A stretch of DNA of 64,000 bases from Streptomyces koelreuteriae (GTDB taxonomy: Bacteria; Actinomycetota; Actinomycetes; Streptomycetales; Streptomycetaceae). Of the stretch, positions 52,614 to 59,906 are shown piece after piece (position 1 is the first letter of the stretch; each line of letters starts with the position of its first letter). The position numbers and the translations under genes were made by a program. The stretch lies in NCBI RefSeq assembly GCF_018604545.1, contig NZ_CP075896.1:1984001-2048000 (forward strand), read 5' to 3'. The notes under the pieces are model-generated. The model saw nothing but the letters and a program-made list of their open reading frames with translations, was not told the origin of the DNA and did not search any database.

Positions 52614-53444
52614 ATGCCCGAAGGCGACACGGTCTGGCAGACCGCGAAGCGGCTGCACGGCGCCCTCGCGGGCAAGGTGCTGACCCGCAGCGACCTGCGG
52701 GTGCCCCGGTTCGCCACAGCCGACCTCACGGGCCGCACGGTCCTCGACGTCACCCCGCGCGGCAAGCACCTCCTGACCCGTGTGGAGGGCGGCCTGACCC
52801 TGCACTCCCATCTGCGGATGGACGGCGCCTGGAAGGTCTACGCGAACGGCCGCCGCTGGACCGGCGGCCCGGGCCACCAGATCCGCGCGATCCTCGCGAA
52901 CGCCGACAGCACAGCCGTCGGCTACCGCCTCCCTGTCCTGGAGCTCCTGCGCACCACCGACGAACACCGCGTGGTCGGCCACCTCGGCCCGGACCTGCTC
53001 GGCCCTGACTGGGACCCCGACCGCGCCCTCGCCCAGGTCTTCCAGGACCCCGCCCGCCCCCTCGGCGAGGCCCTGCTCGACCAGCGCAACCTCGCCGGCA
53101 TCGGCAATGTCTACAAGAGCGAGCTCTGCTTCCTGCTCGGCGTCACCCCCTGGCTCCCCGTGGGCGACCTGCCCGCCGAACGCGCCGCGAAGCTGCCCGC
53201 GCTCGCCAAGAAGCTGCTGGAGACCAACCGCGACCGCCCGGTCCGCAGCACAACGGGCCACCGCGGCCAGGACCTCTTCGTCTACGGCCGCGCACCCCGC
53301 CCCTGTCTGCGCTGCGGTACCTCCGTCCGCGTCGCCGACCAGGGCGACGGCTCCCGCGAACGTCCGACCTACTGGTGTCCCACCTGCCAGCCCGGCCCCA
53401 CCCCGGCCCCGGCCGGGCGCATCCGGCCCGCGCCAGGCAATTGA
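52614..53444 (+). CDS. nei: Fpg/Nei-family DNA glycosylase
   Basis: A 276-residue base-excision glycosylase/lyase for oxidised pyrimidines. Catalytic Pro and Glu at the mature N-terminus (MPEGD), Lys in PRGKHLL near residue 50, the helix-two-turn-helix DQRNLAGIGNVYKSE near 155 and the C-terminal zinc finger PCLRCG...YWCPTC near 237-263 are all intact. The start is fixed because the N-terminus is catalytic. It is paired with lhr, as in mycobacteria. Confidence 0.93.
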   Translation: MPEGDTVWQTAKRLHGALAGKVLTRSDLRVPRFATADLTGRTVLDVTPRGKHLLTRVEGGLTLHSHLRMDGAWKVYANGRRWTGGPGHQIRAILANADSTAVGYRLPVLELLRTTDEHRVVGHLGPDLLGPDWDPDRALAQVFQDPARPLGEALLDQRNLAGIGNVYKSELCFLLGVTPWLPVGDLPAERAAKLPALAKKLLETNRDRPVRSTTGHRGQDLFVYGRAPRPCLRCGTSVRVADQGDGSRERPTYWCPTCQPGPTPAPAGRIRPAPGN

Positions 53445-53476
53445 CGACCCGTCAGATCCGCTCGTACGGTCCTTGC

Positions 53477-54241
53477 ATGCCCGTCACGGCGTACGACCTC
53501 ACCGGCCGCACCGCGTTCGTCACCGGGGCCGCGAGCGGTATCGGCCGCGCCTCGGCCCTGCTGCTCGCCGAGGCGGGCGCGACCGTGCACTGCGCGGACC
53601 GCGACACCGAGGGCCTGCACGAAACGGCGACCTTCATCAAGGACACCGGCGGCACCGCCCACCCCCACTCCCTCGACGTCACCGACCGCTCCCAGCTGAG
53701 GCAGGCCATCACCTCCTGCGACCGCCTCGACACCCTGGCCGCGATCGCCGGCATCATGCACAGCAGCCCCGTACTGGACACCCGGGACGAGGACCTCGAC
53801 CGGGTGCTCGCCGTCAACTTCAAGGGTGTGCTGTACGCCTGTCAGGAGGCGGCCCGACTGATGATCGCCACCGGCACCAGGGGCAGCATCGTCACCATGG
53901 CCTCGGGCGCCGTCGACACCGGCGGCCCCGGGCTGCTCTGCTACGGCGCGTCGAAGGCAGCGGTGGTCCAGCTCACGAAGACCCTCGCGACGGAGGTCGG
54001 CCGGCACGGCATCCGCGTCAACGCGGTCGCCCCCGGCTGGATCCGCACGCCGATGACCGACCGCCACGACAGCGAGGCCCAGACGCACACGGAGTCCGTC
54101 ATGGCCCGCATGTCACCCCTGGGCCGAGTGGGCGAGCCCGAGGACATCGCGCACGCGGTCCTCCACCTGGCGTCCGACGCCTCGGCCTTCACCACAGGCC
54201 AGATCCTCCGCCCGAACGGGGGCGTGGCAATGCCGTGGTAG
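53477..54241 (+). CDS. Short-chain dehydrogenase/reductase
   Basis: A 254-residue Rossmann oxidoreductase with the cofactor loop TGAASGIGRA at residues 15-24, the NAG-like IAGIM, catalytic Ser in MASGA, Tyr-x-x-x-Lys in CYGASK and the C-terminal PGWIRTPMTDRHD segment. The ATG at 53477 (MPVTAYDLTGRTAF) is preferred; the longer frame starts within the nei tail. The Asp in HCADRD near residue 40 indicates NAD+ preference. No neighbours suggest a substrate. Confidence 0.9.
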   Translation: MPVTAYDLTGRTAFVTGAASGIGRASALLLAEAGATVHCADRDTEGLHETATFIKDTGGTAHPHSLDVTDRSQLRQAITSCDRLDTLAAIAGIMHSSPVLDTRDEDLDRVLAVNFKGVLYACQEAARLMIATGTRGSIVTMASGAVDTGGPGLLCYGASKAAVVQLTKTLATEVGRHGIRVNAVAPGWIRTPMTDRHDSEAQTHTESVMARMSPLGRVGEPEDIAHAVLHLASDASAFTTGQILRPNGGVAMPW

Positions 54242-54360
54242 CAACCGCCCCGCGTTGACCTCTGCGCGTCCCGCAGCCCCCGGCACGAGTCCGCATCTAC
54301 CCGTGCGTGTCCGGCATCCCGCAAGAGCCCCGGCGATCGCCGCCCGCACGCGCCCCACCT

Positions 54361-54630
54361 TCACCCCGCCCGCCTCCCACGATCACCCCACACCCCCCAA
54401 GCCCTCCGCCACCGCCCCGCACCGAGCACCCCACGCGCCCGCCCCTTCGGCACACAGTGCACCGGCAGCACGCTCAACCCCCACCCCCCGGCCGCGACCG
54501 CCGCCTCCACCGCCCCGGCCCCGGGTACGACCGCCAGCCGGAGCACGGCCCACCACCACAGCACCCCCATGCCGAGCGCGGCCCCGCGGACCCCCCAGCC
54601 CCGGACCGCCAGGCGCCCCATCCCCGTCAT
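54361..54630 (-). CDS. Small membrane protein, unknown
   Basis: An 89-residue frame, MTGMGRLAVRGWGVRG to WGDRGRRAG, with a hydrophobic core (GAALGMGVLWWWAVLRLAVV) and a basic C-terminus. The ATG at 54630 is preceded by GGAGGTGG at good distance, which is strong support in an otherwise gene-free 530-nt gap. No family is recognised. The longer start at 54696 lacks such a site. About 120 nt to the left (54242-54360) carries nothing I could identify. Confidence 0.55.
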   Translation of the reverse strand: MTGMGRLAVRGWGVRGAALGMGVLWWWAVLRLAVVPGAGAVEAAVAAGGWGLSVLPVHCVPKGRARGVLGAGRWRRAWGVWGDRGRRAG

Positions 54631-54776
54631 GGCCGCCACCTCCAGCCCGACGCTATTCGGCCGCCCGGACCCGCGGGCAGGGCGCACCAACGGCACACAG
54701 GCGCACCGCGCACCCCTCGAAGCCGGGCGGCATCACGCCCGGCCGGCCCGTCCTCCGGTTGCGCCACCCGGTTCCG

Positions 54777-55247
54777 TCAGCCGTTCTCGGCCTGGAACAT
54801 CCAGTGATGCTTCTCCAGGTCCGCTGTGATCCCGATGAAGATGTCCTGGCTCACCGGGTCCGGCTCGCCGGTCGTCTCGACCCGCTCCCGCATCCGCGCG
54901 ATCACCGCGCCCAGCGCCTCGACGAGCGTACCCACGGCGGTCGTGTCGTCGACCCACCCTTCGGGAGTCACACCGATTCCGCTGCCGACGGCGACCGTCG
55001 CGGCACGCCCGTCGGGCGAGACACCGAGCGCCGCGGCGCGTTCCGCCACGGTGTCGGAGTACTTCCGTGCGGTGTCGACGACCTCGTCGAGCTGGAGATG
55101 AACGGAACGGAAGCGCGGTCCCACCACGTTCCAGTGGATCTGCTTCGCCACGAGGGCGAGATCCACCAGGTCGACCAGCGCACCTTGCAGCGCCTCCGAC
55201 ACGGTCTTCAGACTCGCGTCGGACAACGGGCTCTTCACGACGTACAT
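54777..55247 (-). CDS. dpsB: Dps-family ferritin-like protein
   Basis: A 156-residue Dps subunit that forms dodecamers storing iron and protecting DNA. The intersubunit ferroxidase signature is visible: KQIHWNVVGPRFRSVHLQLDEVVD (positions 55085-55160) with His, Asp and Glu ligands. The C-terminal EKHHWMFQAENG is typical. The N-terminal tail is short, unlike the long tails of other Streptomyces Dps proteins. The ATG at 55247 follows GGAGGTG. The name rests on its location next to clgR, matching the S. coelicolor dpsB locus from memory. Confidence 0.88.
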   Translation of the reverse strand: MYVVKSPLSDASLKTVSEALQGALVDLVDLALVAKQIHWNVVGPRFRSVHLQLDEVVDTARKYSDTVAERAAALGVSPDGRAATVAVGSGIGVTPEGWVDDTTAVGTLVEALGAVIARMRERVETTGEPDPVSQDIFIGITADLEKHHWMFQAENG

Positions 55248-55363
55248 CCGCACCTCCGTGGACTGCCCCCCGCCATCCCCTCAACGATGACCGCCGTACG
55301 CCACACCGGCAAACGCACATGAAACGGGCAGCCGACACCGTACTGCCCCCGCACAAGCGAAAA

Positions 55364-55410
55364 CCCCGGGCGGGCACCCCTCCGGATCTTCCGGAGAGGC
55401 CCGGCCGGGG
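55364..55410 (-). terminator. clgR rho-independent terminator
   Basis: Read on the reverse strand, CCCCGGCCGGGC and GCCCGCCCGGGG form the outer stem, with an inner CTCCGGA/TCCGGAG stem, followed by TTTTCGCTT. It starts 61 nt after the clgR stop and is the only hairpin in the window with a clear U tract. Confidence 0.75.
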
Positions 55411-55471
55411 CCTCAGCACTTCTCAGCGCCTGATCGGCGCCGTTCGTCTCATGCCGCGTACGCGAAAACGC

Positions 55472-55852
55472 TCACGCGGCGACGACGTCCACCGCCTCGG
55501 CGGGCGCCTTGATGGTCACCCGCTCCGGCGGCACACCGGTCACCGAAACGGAACCCAGCATCGGGCGAACCGGCGTGGGTACAGGCTCGCTGGGGGTGGC
55601 CGCAGCGGACTGGGCCAGCTCGGCGAGGGCGAGCTCGTCGCTCACTTCCCGCATGAGCTCGGACATCCGTACGTCCAGCGCGTCGCAGATGGCGGAGAGC
55701 AGCTCGGAGGAAGCCTCCTTCTGCCCCCGCTCCACCTCGGAGAGATAGCCGAGTGAAACTCGGGCGGACGAGGAGACTTCGCGCAGAGTACGGCCCTGGC
55801 GCTGGCGCTGCCGACGCAGCACGTCACCCAGCAGGCGACGGAGCAGAATCAT
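55472..55852 (-). CDS. clgR: ClgR, XRE-family activator of clp and lon genes
   Basis: A 126-residue regulator. Residues about 10-65 form the Cro/C1-type helix-turn-helix ([22 protein letters not shown], then [21 protein letters not shown]). The C-terminus ends in VDVVAA: the terminal Ala-Ala is the degradation signal that makes ClgR a ClpP substrate in S. lividans. It lies next to pgsA and rimO as in M. tuberculosis (Rv2745c). The ATG at 55852 follows GAGGAGGGAG. The N-terminal [10 protein letters not shown] is characteristic. Confidence 0.9.
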   Translation of the reverse strand: MILLRRLLGDVLRRQRQRQGRTLREVSSSARVSLGYLSEVERGQKEASSELLSAICDALDVRMSELMREVSDELALAELAQSAAATPSEPVPTPVRPMLGSVSVTGVPPERVTIKAPAEAVDVVAA

Positions 55853-55961
55853 CGGTGGCTCCCTCCTCGGACCGCGTAGCCGCATCCATTACGCCCCACC
55901 GTACCGCCTTGCGCCGCGGCCGTGCGGGGAGCGATGTCGTGTTCACTCAGGGCTGCAAACA

Positions 55962-56384
55962 TCAAAACCCCCCGTTCCGTTCCGTATCCTGTGCCCGCTC
56001 ATTCCCGGTCTGTTCGCCCGCACGCCCCTTCGGAAGCAGTGCGAGTACGCTCCGTACACTCTCTCTACGAATTTCCTCGCGGTCGCCGTTCAACCGCCAA
56101 GCCTCCACTTTTCCGCCGCGGGCAGAACCGGAATCAAACCCGAAGGGCCCCTTCCCGGCGACGAAGTCCGTCCCTGCGGCCCGTCCGTCCTGCGGCCGGG
56201 AACCCGCTACACCGCTGGTCACGCCGGCGGGACAGGCGCTCATGGAGCCCCGGAAGACGTGGGTCGCCCTGGAAGCCGATGCGGCCTCCGCCGCGACGAG
56301 GCCACCGGTCGACGACTCCACGACGGCGAGCTTTCCGCCCTTCACCGTGAGTGATCGCACCACGTCAGTGGCCGTGGAACTCAC
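55962..56384 (-). pseudogene. cinA: CinA-type nicotinamide-nucleotide amidase, internally deleted remnant
   Basis: A 140-residue frame with homology to the C-terminal amidase (PncC) domain of CinA at both ends but not in the middle. It starts [20 protein letters not shown], with ESSTGGLVAAE (canonical AESLTGGLVAAE), and ends LNGDREEIRRESVRSVLAL and GEQTGNERAQDTERNGGF, the usual Streptomyces tail. After FRGSMSA the sequence jumps to GVTSGVAGS, losing about 45-50 residues, including the region with catalytic Tyr and Lys, and TGVAGP has become SGVAGS. The GTG at 56384 still overlaps the pgsA stop (GTGA) with a good ribosome binding site. Probably non-functional. Confidence 0.7.
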
Positions 56385-57229
56385 GCTTCCTTCTCCTCCA
56401 ACGCGGCCTTGCGCTCGGCAATTCCCTGCCTGCGCAGCACAATGGCCTGTTTCACATAGTCGAGTCCGGTCGCCACGGTCAGCACGACCGCCGCGGCCAT
56501 CACCCACCACCTCAGGGTGGCCAGCCACCCCGTCAGCGCCAGCACATACATGCCCACGGCCACGCCCTGGGTGAGGGTCTTGAGCTTGCCGCCGCGGCTG
56601 GCGGGGATGACGCCGTACCGGATGACAACAAAACGCAGGAGGGTGACCCCGAGTTCCCGCCCGAGGATGACGCCGGTCACCCACCACGGCAGATCCCCGA
56701 GCGCGGAGAGACAGATCAGCGCCGCCCCCATGATCGCCTTGTCGGCGATGGGGTCGGCGATCTTCCCGAAGTCCGTGACCAGGTTGTACGTGCGCGCCAG
56801 GTGACCGTCGAAGATGTCGGTGATCATGGCGATGGCGAAGGCCGCCCAGGCGAGGGCACGCCAGGCCGGGTCGTAGCCGCCGTCCGCGAGCATCAGCGCC
56901 ACGAAGGCCGGCACGAGGACCAGCCGGAGCATGGTCAGGAGGTTGGCGATGTTCCAGACGCTGGCCTGGTTGACGGCCGCCGCCGTCAGTTTCCCGCCCC
57001 GCCCGCTCTTGTCCTCACCCTGGGCGTCGGCGCCGGCCCCGTCCGAGCCCTCACCGACGACAGCCCCACCGCCACTCGTACCGTGCGCCGTACCGGACGT
57101 CCCGCCGTCGGCCGACCTCGCGGCCGTACGGCCGACCGCCGAGCCGGGCACCTTCCCCGAGGCCGCGCCGGACGCGGGCCTCCTCGCGCCGGAGGCGCCT
57201 CCCGCCGCGGCTGCCGGGACACCGGTCAT
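56381..57229 (-). CDS. pgsA: CDP-diacylglycerol-glycerol-3-phosphate 3-phosphatidyltransferase
   Basis: Makes phosphatidylglycerophosphate, precursor of phosphatidylglycerol and cardiolipin. The first roughly 85 of 282 residues are a low-complexity Gly/Ala/Ser extension. The core has the CDP-alcohol phosphotransferase motif D-G-x2-A-R-x8-G-x3-D-x3-D in [20 protein letters not shown], then five hydrophobic helices. The start overlaps the rimO stop (ATGA) and its stop overlaps the cinA remnant start (GTGA): a tightly coupled operon. Confidence 0.93.
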   Translation of the reverse strand: MTGVPAAAAGGASGARRPASGAASGKVPGSAVGRTAARSADGGTSGTAHGTSGGGAVVGEGSDGAGADAQGEDKSGRGGKLTAAAVNQASVWNIANLLTMLRLVLVPAFVALMLADGGYDPAWRALAWAAFAIAMITDIFDGHLARTYNLVTDFGKIADPIADKAIMGAALICLSALGDLPWWVTGVILGRELGVTLLRFVVIRYGVIPASRGGKLKTLTQGVAVGMYVLALTGWLATLRWWVMAAAVVLTVATGLDYVKQAIVLRRQGIAERKAALEEKEA

Positions 57230-58704
57230 CTGCCCGCCTCCTCACTCCACGCAGGCGAGGCGAACGAACCCTGCAGGGGCTCGGCCACCAGGTCGACACC
57301 CTCCGTACCGACCACCTTCGCCTCGACCATACGACCGGTGCGGAGCCCCGCGCCGCTCGTGAGCTGCACCTGGCCGTCCGTCTCGGGCGCCTGGTGGGCG
57401 GCGCGGCCGTAGACGCCCTCCTCGTCGACGGACTCGACGAGCACGTGCAGCGTCTGGCCGACGCGCTCCTCGGCGCGCTGCGAGACGAGTTCCTCGGCCA
57501 GCCGCGAGACCCGGGCCAGCCGCTCGGCGACCACGTCCTCGTCGAGCTTGTTCTCGTAGGTCGCCGCCTCGGTGCCCTCCTCGTCGGAGTAGCCGAAGAC
57601 GCCGATGGCGTCCAGCCGCGCGCCGCTCAGGAACCGCTCCAGTTCGGCGAGGTCGGCCTCGCTCTCGCCGGGGAAGCCGACGATGAAGTTGGAGCGCACA
57701 CCCGCCTCGGGCGCCTTGCTCCGGATGGTGTCGAGCAGCTCCAGGAAGCGGTCGGTGTCGCCGAAGCGGCGCATCGCGCGCAGCACGCCGGGTGCGGAGT
57801 GCTGGAAGGAGAGGTCGAAGTAGGGCGCGACCTTCGGCGTGGACGTCAGGACGTCGATCAGCCCGGGCCGCATCTCCGCGGGCTGGAGGTAGCTCACCCG
57901 GACCCGCTCGATGCCGTCGACCTCGGCCAGCTCGGGCAGCAGCGACTCCAGCAGGCGGATGTCGCCCAGGTCCTTGCCGTAGGAGGTGTTGTTCTCGGAG
58001 ACCAGCATGATCTCCTTCACGCCCTGCTCGGCCAGCCAGCGCGTCTCGTTCAGCACGTCGCTCGGGCGGCGGGAGATGAAGGAGCCGCGGAAGGACGGGA
58101 TGGCGCAGAAGGAGCAGCGCCGGTCGCAGCCGGAGGCGAGCTTCACGGAGGCCACCGGGGCGCCGTCCAGACGGCGGCGCAGGGGCGCGCGGGGACCGGA
58201 GGCCGGAGCGAGGCCTTCCGGAAGGTCGGCCGGGGCGTGCCCGGGCAGCGCGACCTCGGCGGCGGACTCCTGCCGCTCCGCCGGGCTGATCGGCAGCAGC
58301 TTGCGCCGGTCGCGCGGGGTGTGCGAGGCGTGGATGCCGCCGTTGAGGATGGTCTGGAGCCGGTCCGAGATGTCCGTGTAGTCGTCGAACCCGAGCACAC
58401 CGTCGGCCTCGGGGAGCGCCGAGGCGAGTTCCTTGCCGTACCGCTCGGCCATGCAGCCCACCGCCACGACGGCCTGGGTTCTGCCGTGCCCCTTGAGGTC
58501 GTTGGCCTCCAGGAGGGCGTCGACGGAGTCCTTCTTGGCGGCCTCGACGAAGCCGCAGGTGTTCACGACGGCGACGTCGGCGTCCTCGGCGGCTTCCACG
58601 AGCTGCCAGCCGTCCGCCTCCAAACGGCCTGCGAGCTCCTCGGAGTCCACCTCGTTACGGGCGCAGCCAAGGGTGACCAGTGCGACGGTACGGCGTTCAG
58701 GCAT
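57226..58704 (-). CDS. rimO: Ribosomal protein S12 methylthiotransferase RimO
   Basis: A radical-SAM methylthiotransferase that modifies Asp of S12. The 492 residues contain the N-terminal UPF0004 domain ([33 protein letters not shown]), the radical-SAM CxxxCxxC in [12 protein letters not shown] near residue 195 and a C-terminal TRAM domain. A Streptomyces-type insert of about 45 residues ([23 protein letters not shown]) precedes the cluster motif. TLGCARN in place of MiaB-type YGCQMN identifies the subfamily. The ATG at 58704 begins [11 protein letters not shown]. It is coupled to pgsA. Confidence 0.93.
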   Translation of the reverse strand: MPERRTVALVTLGCARNEVDSEELAGRLEADGWQLVEAAEDADVAVVNTCGFVEAAKKDSVDALLEANDLKGHGRTQAVVAVGCMAERYGKELASALPEADGVLGFDDYTDISDRLQTILNGGIHASHTPRDRRKLLPISPAERQESAAEVALPGHAPADLPEGLAPASGPRAPLRRRLDGAPVASVKLASGCDRRCSFCAIPSFRGSFISRRPSDVLNETRWLAEQGVKEIMLVSENNTSYGKDLGDIRLLESLLPELAEVDGIERVRVSYLQPAEMRPGLIDVLTSTPKVAPYFDLSFQHSAPGVLRAMRRFGDTDRFLELLDTIRSKAPEAGVRSNFIVGFPGESEADLAELERFLSGARLDAIGVFGYSDEEGTEAATYENKLDEDVVAERLARVSRLAEELVSQRAEERVGQTLHVLVESVDEEGVYGRAAHQAPETDGQVQLTSGAGLRTGRMVEAKVVGTEGVDLVAEPLQGSFASPAWSEEAGR

Positions 58705-58743
58705 GGGCTCAAGAGTACTTCGTCCCACTGACACCCCACGTCG

Positions 58744-58773
58744 ACGGGGTTGGCCGTTCCCGGCCAACCCCGT
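58744..58773. terminator. Hairpin between the RodZ-like gene and rimO
   Basis: ACGGGGTTGGCC and GGCCAACCCCGT form a perfect 12-bp stem with a GTTCCC loop, 24 nt after the RodZ-like stop and 39 nt before the rimO start. It is a terminator or an intra-operon attenuator for the upstream gene. Confidence 0.7.
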
Positions 58774-58797
58774 ACGTCGAGCACCCCTCGGGCGCGG

Positions 58798-59646
58798 TCA
58801 CCCGGCCTCGGGGTCGCCCTTCGTGTAGGTGAGACGTTCCACGGAGCCGGGCTGGAAGTCGTCCTCGATCTTCTTGCCGTTGACGAAGAGGTCGATCGCG
58901 CCGGCGTCCCCGAGGACGAGGTGCACCTTCGAGCTGTCCTGGAAGGTCTTGGAATCGCCCTGCTTGAGGACACCGTCGAAGAGCATCCGGCCGTTGTGGT
59001 CCTTGGCGGCGATCCAGCTGCGGCCGTCGGCGGCGGCCACCCGGACCGTCACCTTGTCCTGGGGCGCGGCCGCGATGGCACTGTCGGAGGGCTTGGGCTT
59101 GGGGTCGGCGGGCTTCTTGGACTTGGTGGTCGGGGAGACGGACGCACCGGGCGTGGAGCCGTCGGCCACATTGGCCCCGTCGGCGCCGTCGTCGCCGCCC
59201 TGGAACATGGTGAATCCGACGAAACCGATCACGACGACGATCGCGGCGACCATGGCCGCGGTCCAGTTGGGCCCCCGCCGCTCCGGGCGGATGCGTTCCG
59301 CCTCGAACAGGGGAGCTGCCGGGGTCGGCGCCGGACGGCCGCCGTGGGTGTCGCCGTACTGGGCGAGCAGCGGCGCGGGGTCGAGGTGGACGGCCTTGGC
59401 CAGGGTCCTGATGTGCCCTCGGGCGTAGACGTCGCCGCCGCAGGCGGTGAAGTCGTCGGCCTCGATGGCGTGCACGATGTTCATGCGGACCCGGGTGGCG
59501 CTACTGATGTCGTCGACGGTCAGTCCGGCGGCGATACGCGCCTGCTGCAGGACACGGCCGATGGAGGGGCGGGCTTCCTCGCGGTCGTCTTCGACGCGCT
59601 CGTCTTCGAACGGACGCTCGTCTTCAGGGGAGTTGCCGATGGACAC
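58798..59646 (-). CDS. RodZ-like helix-turn-helix membrane protein (DUF4115)
   Basis: A 282-residue single-pass protein. Residues about 28-95 form an XRE-like helix-turn-helix (RPSIGRVLQQARIAAGLTVDD, then ATRVRMNIVHAIEADDF); after a linker, one membrane helix (NWTAAMVAAIVVVIGFVGFTMF); then a Lys/Pro/Ser-rich linker and a C-terminal beta domain of the DUF4115 type (DKVTVRVAAADGRSWIAA). This matches RodZ, a cytoskeletal shape factor that binds MreB. It lies between rimO and ftsK on the same strand. Confidence 0.87.
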   Translation of the reverse strand: MSIGNSPEDERPFEDERVEDDREEARPSIGRVLQQARIAAGLTVDDISSATRVRMNIVHAIEADDFTACGGDVYARGHIRTLAKAVHLDPAPLLAQYGDTHGGRPAPTPAAPLFEAERIRPERRGPNWTAAMVAAIVVVIGFVGFTMFQGGDDGADGANVADGSTPGASVSPTTKSKKPADPKPKPSDSAIAAAPQDKVTVRVAAADGRSWIAAKDHNGRMLFDGVLKQGDSKTFQDSSKVHLVLGDAGAIDLFVNGKKIEDDFQPGSVERLTYTKGDPEAG

Positions 59647-59741
59647 GGGGGCGCCTTTCGAGCGTGTAGCCGCCTGTGCTGGAGGTTCAGTCTAGGGGGG
59701 GTAGGAAAGGGTGGGGCAACCGGGCGGAGTCACTTTGTACG

Positions 59742-59769
59742 CCATCGGAATGGCCCGACATTCCGATGG
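59742..59769. repeat. Inverted repeat between ftsK and the RodZ-like gene
   Basis: CCATCGGAATG and CATTCCGATGG are perfect 11-bp arms separated by GCCCGA. The site lies 95 bp upstream of the RodZ-like start and 138 bp downstream of the ftsK stop, in a 260-nt gap with no other recognisable gene. It may be the ftsK terminator or an operator. Confidence 0.6.
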
Positions 59770-59906
59770 TGGGGTCGGTCCTTTTCGCCTCCCTCAACTT
59801 GACGTACGCCGGAGGGAAACGGTTGCTCAATGATCCCTAACGGGTGAGTCACGATCCGGCCACCGGTTGCCGTACAGGCCCCGGGAGGCGACCGTGTCCC
59901 GTTTCC

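Noticed and set aside
49314..53261. 1315-residue open frame on the - strand
   Set aside because: Antisense to lhr and nei, whose catalytic motifs are intact; composition is typical of a third-position-GC shadow.
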